A stretch of DNA of 64,000 nucleotides from Betaproteobacteria bacterium LSUCC0117 (lineage in GTDB: Bacteria > Pseudomonadota > Gammaproteobacteria > Burkholderiales > Burkholderiaceae_C), in contig JAUJFZ010000003.1 in the NCBI GenBank assembly GCA_030441535.1, forward strand, positions 369,084 to 433,083, in the 5' to 3' direction. The position numbers were made by a program, and so were the translations under genes. Below, piece after piece: positions 8,529-17,137 of the stretch (its first letter is position 1; the number at the start of each line of letters is the position of its first letter). Below the pieces are notes generated by a model. That model did no database searches, was not told the DNA's origin, and worked only from the letters and a program-made list of their open reading frames with translations.

Positions 8529-9001
8529 TGAAACCTCGACACCAACGACTGCTCTGGATCACCGCTGGCATCTTCATGCTCGCAGCGGCGGGTGTCTTCA
8601 TCTTGAATGCCTTTCAAAGTAATTTGGTCTTCTTCTTTTCACCCTCACAGGTCTATCAAGGCGAGGCGCCGAAGGGGCAAACCTTCCGCGTGGGCGGTAT
8701 GGTGAAGGCGGGCAGTCTCAAAAAAGATGGCGAGAACGTGGCCTTCATCGTCACCGACTTCGCGCACGAGGTGCCAGTCACCTACACAGGCATCTTGCCC
8801 GACCTCTTCAAAGAGGGTAAGGGTGTAGTTGCGCAAGGTCAGCTTTCCAAGACCGGAGGATTTGCCGCCTCCGAGGTCCTCGCAAAGCACGACGAAAACT
8901 ACATGCCACCTGAGGCGCAACACGCGCTTGATCAAGCGGCTGCTGCAAAAAGCGGTCAAGTTAACGGGGCAACGCCCATCGCTCAAAGGGCACCCGAATG
9001 A
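8525..9001 (+). CDS. ccmE: Cytochrome c heme chaperone CcmE
   Basis: CcmE covalently binds heme in the periplasm and hands it to the CcmF/H lyase. The 158-residue protein has a single N-terminal membrane anchor, an OB-fold beta region (FRVGGMVKAGSL, VTDFAHEVPVTYTGILPDLFKEG), and the essential motif VLAKHDENYMPPE, whose histidine attaches heme and whose tyrosine is an axial ligand. Starts at 8519, 8525 and 8528 are all ATG; 8525 overlaps the ccmD stop and is preferred. Confidence 0.95.
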   Translation: MMKPRHQRLLWITAGIFMLAAAGVFILNAFQSNLVFFFSPSQVYQGEAPKGQTFRVGGMVKAGSLKKDGENVAFIVTDFAHEVPVTYTGILPDLFKEGKGVVAQGQLSKTGGFAASEVLAKHDENYMPPEAQHALDQAAAAKSGQVNGATPIAQRAPE

Positions 9002-10926
9002 TTGTTGAACTTGGCCACTTCGCCCTGATCCTCGCGACCTGCGTGGCCTTTATCCAGGGCACGCTGCCGCTGGCGGGTACCCTGCGTGACAACGTGCGAT
9101 GGCAAAACGCCGCACGCCCTGCCGCACTGCTGCAATTCACCCTGATCGCATTGGCCTACGGCATCCTGACCTACGCTGCAGTCACGAACGATTTCTCTGT
9201 GCGCTACATCGCCGCGCAGTCGAATCTGTTGTTACCGCTGCCGTACAAAGTTGCCAGTGTGTGGGGCGGCCATGAAGGTTCGCTGTTGCTATGGGTGCTG
9301 ATGCTGTCAGGCTGGACCCTCGCCGTCGCCCTGTTCTCTGAGCGTCTACCGTTGGCGATGGTGGCGCGCGTCATCTCCGTCTTGGGGCTGATTGCTGTCG
9401 GCTTTTTACTCTTCATTCTTTTCACATCCAGCCCCTTTGAGCGCCTCTTGCCAGCCCCTGCAGATGGCCGGGATTTGAACCCCTTGCTGCAAGACCCGGG
9501 GTTGGTCATTCACCCCCCCATGCTGTACATGGGCTACGTCGGTTTCTCTGTGGCGTTCGCTTTCGCGGTCGCCGCCTTGTTATCCGGACGAATGGACGCC
9601 GCATGGGCGCGCTGGTCTCGGCCCTGGACCGTCGTCGCTTGGGTCTTCATGACGACCGGCATCGCATTGGGCTCCTGGTGGGCGTATTACGAACTGGGCT
9701 GGGGCGGTTGGTGGTTTTGGGACCCAGTCGAGAACGCCTCTCTCATGCCCTGGCTGTTTGGCACCGCATTGATCCACGCACTCATGGTGACCGATAAGCG
9801 CGGTGGCTTCAAAGCGTGGTCTGTGCTGCTGGCCATTGGTGCGTTTTCGCTGTGCCTACTCGGGACCTTCCTCGTTCGTTCCGGTGTACTGACTTCCGTA
9901 CACGCCTTCGCTAACGACCCCGAGCGGGGCATCTTTATCTTGATCTTGTTGGCGCTGGTGGTCGGCATCTCTCTCATGCTGTTTGCTTGGCGGGCGCCTA
10001 AAGCCACGCTGGGCGGTGACATTGGCTTGGTATCGCGAGAGTCTTTACTCCTGACCAACAGTGTGCTGCTGGTCGTTGCCACCGCCGCCGTACTGCTAGG
10101 CACCATTTATCCCCTCATCATCGATGCACTCAACCTCGGCAAACTGTCGGTTGGCGCGCCCTACTTCAACGCGGTATTTGTGCCATTGATGGTGCCCGTT
10201 ATTTTTTTAATGGTACCGGGGGGCATTGCGCACTGGCGTGAAAACCGACTGCGTGCATTGGCTAACGACATGCGCGTCCCAGCCATCGCGGCCATCGCAA
10301 CCGGTGCAGCTGTCTGGCTATTCACCGATCGTGGTACCTGGCTCAGCGGCATGGGCAGCGCTTTAGCCGCATGGGTCGTCGTTGGTTTATGTGTACAAAT
10401 CATTACGCGTTTACAAAAGCCCGGCCGCATCGCGCCGTCGTTTTGGGGTATGCATTTGGCGCACTTAGGTATCGCGGTGATTGTCATCGGGATCACGTTT
10501 GTCAAAGGCTACGAAGAGGAGCGTGACGTCCGCATGTCGATTGGCGACACCGTCAGTCTTTCAAACTACCGTTTCCAATTGACGGATGTTGCCATCGCAG
10601 ATGGCCCCAACTACAAGGCACTGCGTGCATCGGTAGAGGTGTCAAAGGATGGTCGCGTGATCGAGGTCCTTGAGCCTGAGAAGCGCAAGTACTTCTCCTC
10701 TGCCATGCCCATGACAGAGGCCGCGATTGATTACGGTTGGTTCCGCGATCTGTATGTGGCACTGGGTGACCCCATTCAAGGGGGCGCACCGCAGTGGAGT
10801 ATGCGGGTGTACTACAAGCCCTTTGTGTCATGGTTGTGGGGTGGGGCCGTTCTCATGGTGCTCGGCGGTTTATTCTCAATCAGCGATCGGCGTTACCGCA
10901 AAGGTAGCGCCCCGCAGATCGCATAG
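8998..10926 (+). CDS. ccmF: Heme lyase subunit CcmF
   Basis: CcmF is the large integral membrane core of the heme ligation complex that attaches heme to CXXCH of apocytochromes c. The 642-residue protein has many helices, the WWD motif GWGGWWFWDPVENASLMPW, conserved periplasmic histidines (WGGHEGSLLLWV, HPPMLYMGYVG) and the large C-terminal periplasmic domain. It overlaps ccmE by 4 nt and precedes ccmG by 14 nt. The length is typical of bacterial CcmF. Confidence 0.95.
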   Translation: MIVELGHFALILATCVAFIQGTLPLAGTLRDNVRWQNAARPAALLQFTLIALAYGILTYAAVTNDFSVRYIAAQSNLLLPLPYKVASVWGGHEGSLLLWVLMLSGWTLAVALFSERLPLAMVARVISVLGLIAVGFLLFILFTSSPFERLLPAPADGRDLNPLLQDPGLVIHPPMLYMGYVGFSVAFAFAVAALLSGRMDAAWARWSRPWTVVAWVFMTTGIALGSWWAYYELGWGGWWFWDPVENASLMPWLFGTALIHALMVTDKRGGFKAWSVLLAIGAFSLCLLGTFLVRSGVLTSVHAFANDPERGIFILILLALVVGISLMLFAWRAPKATLGGDIGLVSRESLLLTNSVLLVVATAAVLLGTIYPLIIDALNLGKLSVGAPYFNAVFVPLMVPVIFLMVPGGIAHWRENRLRALANDMRVPAIAAIATGAAVWLFTDRGTWLSGMGSALAAWVVVGLCVQIITRLQKPGRIAPSFWGMHLAHLGIAVIVIGITFVKGYEEERDVRMSIGDTVSLSNYRFQLTDVAIADGPNYKALRASVEVSKDGRVIEVLEPEKRKYFSSAMPMTEAAIDYGWFRDLYVALGDPIQGGAPQWSMRVYYKPFVSWLWGGAVLMVLGGLFSISDRRYRKGSAPQIA

Positions 10927-10940
10927 CGAAGGCCCACGCT

Positions 10941-11534
10941 ATGAAAAAATTTCTCATTCCCTTCGGACTGTTCATGGTGCTGATCGCATTCTTGGCCATT
11001 GGCCTGAAGCGTGACCCCAAAGAGATTCCGTCACCATTGGTGGGACGCGTTGCGCCCGCTTTTGAACTCGCCACACTCGACCCTGCCGCACCGCCCTTCT
11101 CCCCACAGCGGATGCGCGGACAAGTCTGGATGTTGAACGTCTGGGCCACGTGGTGTGTGGCCTGCCGCCAAGAGCACCCTTTGTTGGTTGCATTTTCACG
11201 CGCCAACCAACTCCCCATCGTGGGCCTGAATTACAAGGAAGTTCAAGTGCAAGACAGACCGCAAGGCGTTGCTGTGGATGCAGAGGGTCAGTTGGCCTTG
11301 GCGCGCCAAAAAGGGGGCACTTGGCTTCAACGCTACGGCAACCCCTATGTCGCAACTGCATTTGATTTGGATGGACGGGTGGGCATCAACTACGGTGTCT
11401 ACGGCGTACCAGAGACTTACCTGATCGATCAGGCCGGTGTGATTCGATACAAACAGATCGGGGTACTCACACCCGAGATTCTGCAGGACCGAATTTTGCC
11501 GTTGGTCAAACAGCTCACTGCGGCGGGGGGCTGA
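10941..11534 (+). CDS. ccmG: Periplasmic thioredoxin-like protein CcmG (DsbE)
   Basis: CcmG keeps apocytochrome c cysteines (or CcmH) reduced before heme ligation. The 197-residue protein has an N-terminal membrane anchor and a thioredoxin fold with the active-site motif WATWCVACRQEHP, the acidic groove segment GLNYKEV and the cis-proline region YGVYGVPETYLID. One nucleotide separates its stop from ccmH. Confidence 0.94.
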   Translation: MKKFLIPFGLFMVLIAFLAIGLKRDPKEIPSPLVGRVAPAFELATLDPAAPPFSPQRMRGQVWMLNVWATWCVACRQEHPLLVAFSRANQLPIVGLNYKEVQVQDRPQGVAVDAEGQLALARQKGGTWLQRYGNPYVATAFDLDGRVGINYGVYGVPETYLIDQAGVIRYKQIGVLTPEILQDRILPLVKQLTAAGG

Positions 11535-11535
11535 T

Positions 11536-12057
11536 ATGCATCGACGACTCACGCTGCCTCAAGGTCTGTTTCATCCCCAGCTTCATCGTCTGCTGCTAGG
11601 AATTAGCCTCGCAGCCGCTCTGCTAACGAGTACCCTATCGACCGCTGGTGAAGCCCAGCCAATGGCGAAAGACCCACAAGTTGAGCAACGTTTGAATCAC
11701 ATCTCCGAAGAGTTACGCTGCCTGGTGTGTCAAAACGAGTCGCTGGCGTCCTCGCGCGCGGAGTTGGCCAACGACCTGCGTGAAGAGGTCAGAAAACTCA
11801 TCGTCGATGGCATGGACGATGCCACTATCAAAACCTATCTCGTCGATCGTTACGGTGACTTTGTGCTGTACCGTCCCACCGTTAAACCGCTCACCTGGGT
11901 CTTGTGGTTTGGACCATTTTTGGCGCTGGTCTTAGGGGTTGCAGGGATGACGCTGTATTTGCGAGCTCGCCGTGCAGCGCAAGTCCCCGCAGAACCGCTG
12001 ACCGATACGCAGCGTCAAAAAGTCAATGCCATCTTGAATGCGGGAGACGCCCCATGA
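11536..12057 (+). CDS. ccmH: Cytochrome c maturation thiol reductase CcmH
   Basis: CcmH is the membrane-anchored reductase that acts with CcmG and CcmF. The 173-residue protein has a signal or anchor helix, the redox motif LRCLVCQNESLASSRAELA, the FVLYRPTVKPLTWVLWFGPF region leading into a C-terminal membrane helix, and a short cytoplasmic tail. It is the short, single-domain form; the TPR half of E. coli CcmH is encoded separately by the next gene, ccmI. Confidence 0.94.
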   Translation: MHRRLTLPQGLFHPQLHRLLLGISLAAALLTSTLSTAGEAQPMAKDPQVEQRLNHISEELRCLVCQNESLASSRAELANDLREEVRKLIVDGMDDATIKTYLVDRYGDFVLYRPTVKPLTWVLWFGPFLALVLGVAGMTLYLRARRAAQVPAEPLTDTQRQKVNAILNAGDAP

Positions 12058-13277
12058 TGGCGAACATGCTTTTTTTGACCACTGCCATCGTGATGGCACT
12101 GGCGGTTGCCGGCGTGCTGGTGTGGGCTGTCGTCCGCAAACCTTCTGACGTACCCCGTGACAACGTGGCGGACGCAAATGCCGCGGTTTACCGCAGCCAA
12201 ATCGCAGACCTCGATGCCGCTTACCGAAACCGTCTAATCAGCGAGCAGGAGTGGCACCAATCACGCGACGAATTGAGTGTCCGCTTACTCGAAGACACGG
12301 TCGATGCGTCAGCCGCTGATCAGCCTGCCGATAGGGTCACTCGCGCCCCGGCATGGGGCGTTGCGGTGAGCGTGTTGGTCGCTGTACCGATCGCATCGTT
12401 GGCGTTGTATTTGTCATTGGGCACACCGGATGCGTTGGCGCCAGCCCCTGAGGTAGCCGCCAACAGTCCCCAGCAAGAGCTCATCAAAATGGCCGACGGT
12501 CTGGCGCAACGGCTGGCGACAGAGCCGGATAACGTGCAAGGCTGGGTCATGCTCGGTCGCACCTACCGCACGCTGGGGCAATACAGCGCTGCGCTGCAAG
12601 CCTATGACCGCGCCACTAGGCTGGACACTGGTGATGACCTGAAGTTGGAGCGTGCCGAAGTTTTAGCGGCGAGTAACGAGGGCTCTTTTGAGGGTGAGCC
12701 CTGGCGCGTGATCAAAGCGATTTTGCAAGCGCAGCCGCAACACATCGGTGCCTTGCTGTTGGCGGGTAGCGCTGCCTATGCCGACCAGCAACTCCCTGAT
12801 GCCTTGGCCTACTGGCAACAAGCCCGTGCCCGCATGACCAACGAGCACCCTGATGTGCCAGCCCTAGAAAGCGCCATTGCAGAGGTCCAACAGCAATTGG
12901 GCGTTGCCCCGGCTGCGGCTGCCAGCGACGGGGCATCGACGCTCACCGGACAAGTGAGCCTCGCAGCGACGCTGCAGTCGGCAGCCAGTCCGAGCGATAC
13001 CGTGTTTGTATATGCCGTGCAAGTCAATGGACCGCGCATGCCCGTCGCCATCGTCCGAACGACCGTATCGCAGCTTCCCATGGCGTTCACCTTGGATGAC
13101 CGTACGGCCATGAATCCCGCCTTCAAACTCTCCACGCTGAAAGAGGTTGTGGTGAAGGCGCGGATCTCAAAGTCGGGCGGAGCCATGCCACAGCCGGGCG
13201 ACCTGATCGGTTCACTGGGGCCCGTTGCCGTGGGGACAACGGGTCTTGATATCACCATCTCTGAGCGCATGCCATGA
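12054..13277 (+). CDS. ccmI: Cytochrome c biogenesis TPR protein CcmI
   Basis: CcmI binds apocytochromes and presents them to the CcmF/H lyase. The 407-residue protein begins with two membrane helices flanking a cytoplasmic loop rich in DAAYRNRLISEQEW, typical of CcmI, then a periplasmic TPR region (WVMLGRTYRTLGQYSAALQAYDRA, GALLLAGSAAYADQQLPDALAYW) and a C-terminal beta domain of about 120 residues (SLAATLQSAASPSDTVFVYAVQ). ATG at 12054 overlaps the ccmH stop. Its own stop overlaps bciA, tying cytochrome assembly to the pigment gene. Confidence 0.9.
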   Translation: MMANMLFLTTAIVMALAVAGVLVWAVVRKPSDVPRDNVADANAAVYRSQIADLDAAYRNRLISEQEWHQSRDELSVRLLEDTVDASAADQPADRVTRAPAWGVAVSVLVAVPIASLALYLSLGTPDALAPAPEVAANSPQQELIKMADGLAQRLATEPDNVQGWVMLGRTYRTLGQYSAALQAYDRATRLDTGDDLKLERAEVLAASNEGSFEGEPWRVIKAILQAQPQHIGALLLAGSAAYADQQLPDALAYWQQARARMTNEHPDVPALESAIAEVQQQLGVAPAAAASDGASTLTGQVSLAATLQSAASPSDTVFVYAVQVNGPRMPVAIVRTTVSQLPMAFTLDDRTAMNPAFKLSTLKEVVVKARISKSGGAMPQPGDLIGSLGPVAVGTTGLDITISERMP

Positions 13278-14221
13278 AGGTGTTATTGCTTGGCGCCACA
13301 GGCACCATCGGTGCCAGCACCGCGCGCGCACTGCATCAGCAAGGCCACGAAACCGTCTGCGTGTTGCGCGCACCGTCTGCCCAACTACTGCACGCCACCT
13401 GCGTTTTCGCGGACCCCTGTGACCCGAAAACTTGGGGCGGGACACTGCGCGAGGGGGCGCCGTTTGACGCGGTCATCTCTTGCCTCGCCTCCCGCACTGG
13501 TGCACCGTGCGATGCCTGGCGAGTCGACTATCAAGCGCATATCGACATCCTTGAGGCCGTGCAACAAGCCGGCATCAAACACTTTGTCCTGCTCTCGGCC
13601 ATCTGCGTGCAAAAACCACGGTTGGCGTTTCAAAAAGCCAAGCTGCGTTTCGAACAAGCGCTGATGGCGACGGGCATGACCTACAGCATCGTGCGGCCCA
13701 CTGCTTATTTCAAATCGCTGTCAGGTCAGTTGGAACGGGTTAAAAATGGGAAAGCTTTTTTGGTTTTCGGTGATGGCTTGGGTACAGCCTGTAAACCCAT
13801 CAGTGACCGTGACTTAGCCGATTACCTTACCGGCTGCTTGACCGACCCCAACCGCCAACAAAAGATACTGCCCATCGGTGGACCGGGTGACGCGATTACG
13901 CCGATAGCCCAGGGCGAAGCCCTTTTCAAAGCGCTGGGGCAGCCCGCCCGCTTCACCCATGTACCGGTGCGCCTGTTGGATGTGATTATTGGGGTGCTGA
14001 GCGTTATGGGACGCCTCTTCCCCGCTGCCGCTGACAAAGCAGAGCTTGCAAAGATTGGTCGCTACTACGCCACCGAATCCATGCTGGTGTGGGACCCGCA
14101 GACCAACCAGTACAGCGCCGACGCCACGCCAAGCCATGGCCGAGACCACTTATTTGATGCCTACGCTCACTGGGCGCACGGCGAAGCCGTACCCGAGCGG
14201 CGCGAGCACGCCGTTTTCTGA
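13274..14221 (+). CDS. bciA: Divinyl (proto)chlorophyllide 8-vinyl reductase BciA
   Basis: BciA uses NADPH to reduce the C8 vinyl group of divinyl chlorophyllide intermediates. The 315-residue short-chain-reductase-like protein has the dinucleotide motif LLGATGTIGASTARAL, the DYQAHIDILEAVQQAGIKHFVLLSAI segment, and the family-typical SIVRPTAYFKSLSGQLERVKNGKAF followed by GDG. This favours BciA over a generic NmrA or SDR protein. ATG overlaps the ccmI stop by 4 nt, so it ends the dxs-hemA-ccm unit, and it converges on bchC with a 4-nt gap. Confidence 0.88.
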   Translation: MKVLLLGATGTIGASTARALHQQGHETVCVLRAPSAQLLHATCVFADPCDPKTWGGTLREGAPFDAVISCLASRTGAPCDAWRVDYQAHIDILEAVQQAGIKHFVLLSAICVQKPRLAFQKAKLRFEQALMATGMTYSIVRPTAYFKSLSGQLERVKNGKAFLVFGDGLGTACKPISDRDLADYLTGCLTDPNRQQKILPIGGPGDAITPIAQGEALFKALGQPARFTHVPVRLLDVIIGVLSVMGRLFPAAADKAELAKIGRYYATESMLVWDPQTNQYSADATPSHGRDHLFDAYAHWAHGEAVPERREHAVF

Positions 14222-14225
14222 ACGG

Positions 14226-15176
14226 TTAGCTGCGCCAGTCGATCACCATCTTTAAACAAGCAGGATCGCCGAAGGCTACTTCGTAGGCATGCTGCGCACG
14301 AGTAGCTTTTTCCGTGTGGGTGATCAACCCTTCCAGCGACAACCCATCCCCGTGAAACATGGCAACGACTGCGTCTAAATCATGTTTTTGCCATTGCGCT
14401 GCCACACGAATACGTGCTTCGCGCATGAACGCAGGCGCATAAGCAAAAGACAAATCTTGCTTGTAAAAGCCCGCCAAGATCACCTCACCGCCCGCCACCA
14501 TCTTGGGTATGACACGGTTCAAAATCGCTGCGTCACCACTCACATCACAAATGCAACGATAGTCTTTGCGGGGGTCATCATCGGGGTGCGTGACGGTATA
14601 GCCGACCGCTCCCGACTGGCGAATCGGCTGGGTTTCCCACACAACGGGGGCGGGCTGCCCTGCGGCGACTACCATGCGCGCCAGCAAGCGGCCCATGATG
14701 CCGTGGCCAATAATCAGATCGGGGTACACCAACTGCGTGGGCGAATGGCCTGAGGTAAAAACGTGGTGCGCAGTCGCTGCCAACGCCAACAAAATGCCAT
14801 TGGCGCCAAGCGTACTGTCAAGTTTGACAGCGCGGTCCTGAGGTGCCACCAGACGCTCACCCGCGCCACCGAACAGGTTTTGAACCCCTTGAAAAGCATA
14901 CGAACCGGGTAAGAACACCGTATCACCCACTGCCAGCGTCGATACATCGTTGCCGATGGCCACGACCCGACCGACCGTCTCGTAACCAGGCACCAGGGGA
15001 TAAGCCAAGCCAGGGAACGGTGGCATCGTGCCCTCCCACAGCAAGCGCTCTGTGCCGGTGCTGATACCACTGAAATCAACCGCTACGGTGATGTCAGTTG
15101 GGCCCATCGGCGCCAACGCGAGTTCACGCACCTGCAGGGATAAAGGGGCCTCAAAAACAATGGCTTTAGCGTTCAT
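14226..15176 (-). CDS. bchC: Bacteriochlorophyllide a dehydrogenase BchC
   Basis: BchC oxidises the 3-hydroxyethyl group of 3-hydroxyethyl bacteriochlorophyllide a to the 3-acetyl group. The 316-residue medium-chain dehydrogenase-like protein has SGISTGTERLLWEGTMPPFPGLAYPLVPGYETVG-type features near the N terminus, the GHGIMGRLLARM nucleotide motif and the conserved VIPKMVAGGEVILAGFY region; zinc ligands of ordinary alcohol dehydrogenases are absent, as is usual for BchC. It lies apart from bchXYZ, 45 nt behind the DUF2783 gene, so it could be read from its own promoter in that gap or as the tail of the catabolic operon upstream. Confidence 0.92.
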   Translation of the reverse strand: MNAKAIVFEAPLSLQVRELALAPMGPTDITVAVDFSGISTGTERLLWEGTMPPFPGLAYPLVPGYETVGRVVAIGNDVSTLAVGDTVFLPGSYAFQGVQNLFGGAGERLVAPQDRAVKLDSTLGANGILLALAATAHHVFTSGHSPTQLVYPDLIIGHGIMGRLLARMVVAAGQPAPVVWETQPIRQSGAVGYTVTHPDDDPRKDYRCICDVSGDAAILNRVIPKMVAGGEVILAGFYKQDLSFAYAPAFMREARIRVAAQWQKHDLDAVVAMFHGDGLSLEGLITHTEKATRAQHAYEVAFGDPACLKMVIDWRS

Positions 15177-15221
15177 ACGGCTATTTTGACTGGAATTACA
15201 AAGGGTCTGCTGCCGAGTGCT

Positions 15222-15413
15222 TCAGCGTCCGACCTCGGGCGATACATCGGCTGCAGCGGCGTCAATCCATGCTTTAGCCGCTTGCGCATCATCAAAACGA
15301 TTCATCGCCAACAACGCCAATCGCGCCAGGAAGAGTTGGGCGTCCGGTTCACCGATGCGCGTCATGGTGTGGCACAGGTGGGTATACGCCTGATCAAGCT
15401 CTGATGAATTCAT
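15222..15413 (-). CDS. Small DUF2783-like protein
   Basis: A 63-residue soluble protein, mostly helical by inspection, starting MNSSELDQAYTHLCHTM with a central LFLARLALLAMNRF segment. It resembles the DUF2783 family, members of which commonly sit directly behind FAD-dependent aromatic monooxygenases; this assignment is from memory and moderate. ATG at 15413 overlaps the stop of the monooxygenase gene by 4 nt, so translation is coupled. A possible role as an accessory subunit to the monooxygenase is inference. Confidence 0.65.
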   Translation of the reverse strand: MNSSELDQAYTHLCHTMTRIGEPDAQLFLARLALLAMNRFDDAQAAKAWIDAAAADVSPEVGR

Positions 15414-17134
15414 GCGGTCACTCCGGTGGATGTTGACAGATCGGCGGTAAGGCGCTGCTGCAGCCACGTTGAAACTGCGGCAAGACCTTGATCGTTGGCG
15501 TCACGCCAACGCGCCATGACGTGACCATCAGGACGAATCAAAAGTACCCCGCCCAATCTCGCACCCAGCAACTGGGGCAGCTGCCCCGTGTGATCCCACA
15601 ACACGTCATCGACATCGGGATGGGGGGCGTCCAAGGCCACCGCTTGCACGGCGACCGACGACTCACCATCCCCGCGCCGCCAAGCGGGCGGTAATACGCC
15701 GTCAGCGGTGAATACGAGGGCCTTGAAGCCATGACCCGCTTGATCACTTAAAAATACGGCACGGTGCGCACTCGCACTGATTTGCGTCAAGGGGCACTCG
15801 GGCAATACGGTGCCCGGGCGGGGACCAAGCGCACCCCATTCATCGGGGCCATTCAAAGGAGATGCACTGTACGTAATTGGGGCGCTTTGCCGCGGGTTGA
15901 TGAGTGATCGCAATTCAGGATGCGCGACCGCCAAGCTCAGTACAGCACGACGCATGAGGTCGAAAGCGAAGGACGGTGGTGCCATAAACTCGGTGCTCTT
16001 CGTGCCATAGCTCAGGTTTTCATGTGTCGCGGCAACGCGCTCGGAAGAATAGGTATCGAGTAAAGCGGGCGCGGCACAACCGCTGACCACCTGCCCCAAC
16101 TTCCATGACAGGTTATCGGCGTCATCGATGCCCGAGTTGAAACCGCGCACACCAAAAATGGGTACCAAGTGCGCGGCATCACCGGCAAATAAGACACGGC
16201 CGTGGCGATAGCGCTCAAGGGTCAGGGCGTTCGCTTTGTACAGACCCACCCATATCGGATTCCATGGCGCGGTTTCGCCCATCATGTCCAGCAGCGACTG
16301 CACCCGCGGCATCACCTGCTCGGGCAGGATGGCTTGGTCGGGATCTTCACCATCGCGCAGCTGGTAATCAATACGCCAGACATCGCCCGGCTGCTTGTGC
16401 ACCAGCACCGTTGATCCGGGGTTACACGGTGGATCAAAGTACGCCAAGCGCTCGGCGGGGCGCGGGCTCTTCATAAGGATGTCAACGATGACATAACGCC
16501 CCTCATAGCTCGTCCCCTGCAAACGCAGCCCCATGGTCTCCCGAATCGCACTGCGACCACCATCAGCGGCGACCAGCCAATCCGTGTGCAATTGATAGGC
16601 ACCGGTGGGCGTCTTCACTGCGAGGCTGACCCCCGCTTCATCTTGTGACATACCGGTCACCGCCGTTTGCCAGCGAACGTCAATCAAGTTGGCGTTAGCC
16701 TGCACCCCATCGAGCAAGGTTTGCTCAATGCTGTACTGAGCCATGTTGACCATGGGGGCAAATTGTTGGTTATCGTCCTGCGGCATCTCAAACCGCAGAA
16801 CCTCTTGTCCTTGGTAAAAGCTACGACCACCCGTCCAAGGTAAACCAATCGAATCAAAACCAGCGCCCACACCCAAGCGGTGCAGTATTTCGAGACTGCG
16901 TCGTGACACGCAAATAGCCCGACTCCCAAAACAAACCGAGTCGTCGGCCTCAAGCACAACACTCGCAACCCCCTGCTTTGCTAACCCTAATGCGGTCGCG
17001 AACCCAACCGGTCTCCCGCCTGCAATCAACACACGGTGGCGCTGATCCTCTAGACCATCAGTACAAATGGGGTGTCTGGCGAGATGGCGTTCAGCTTGAA
17101 AAGGGTAAGGAACAAAGTCAGGGTAATTGGCCAT
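15410..17134 (-). CDS. FAD-dependent aromatic-type monooxygenase with altered GxGxxG
   Basis: The 574-residue protein belongs to the class A flavin hydroxylases (PheA/MhpA/TfdB type), which hydroxylate aromatic or similar rings with NAD(P)H and O2. Visible signatures are the second motif DWLVAADGGRSAIRETMGL, the flavin motif VLFAGDAAHLVPIFGVRGFNSGIDDADNLSWKL and a C-terminal thioredoxin-like domain. The N-terminal dinucleotide motif reads IAGGRPVG, so the middle glycine of GxGxxG is arginine (AGA codon), which should hinder FAD pyrophosphate binding. ATG at 17134 is preferred to the adjacent TTG. It lies between a PhyH-type dioxygenase and a DUF2783 gene. The substrate is unknown. Confidence 0.82.
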   Translation of the reverse strand: MANYPDFVPYPFQAERHLARHPICTDGLEDQRHRVLIAGGRPVGFATALGLAKQGVASVVLEADDSVCFGSRAICVSRRSLEILHRLGVGAGFDSIGLPWTGGRSFYQGQEVLRFEMPQDDNQQFAPMVNMAQYSIEQTLLDGVQANANLIDVRWQTAVTGMSQDEAGVSLAVKTPTGAYQLHTDWLVAADGGRSAIRETMGLRLQGTSYEGRYVIVDILMKSPRPAERLAYFDPPCNPGSTVLVHKQPGDVWRIDYQLRDGEDPDQAILPEQVMPRVQSLLDMMGETAPWNPIWVGLYKANALTLERYRHGRVLFAGDAAHLVPIFGVRGFNSGIDDADNLSWKLGQVVSGCAAPALLDTYSSERVAATHENLSYGTKSTEFMAPPSFAFDLMRRAVLSLAVAHPELRSLINPRQSAPITYSASPLNGPDEWGALGPRPGTVLPECPLTQISASAHRAVFLSDQAGHGFKALVFTADGVLPPAWRRGDGESSVAVQAVALDAPHPDVDDVLWDHTGQLPQLLGARLGGVLLIRPDGHVMARWRDANDQGLAAVSTWLQQRLTADLSTSTGVTA

Positions 17135-17137
17135 CAA

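Noticed and set aside
15185..15200. TTTGACTGGAATTACA upstream of bchC, almost equal to TTTGACTGAAATTACA at 51382-51397 before the aldehyde dehydrogenase
   Set aside because: 15 of 16 bases agree, but the orientation relative to the genes is opposite and no shared regulator is evident, so chance is likely.
15177..15221. Possible PpsR site before bchC
   Set aside because: ACA is present, but TGT is not 12 bases upstream; only a half site is seen.
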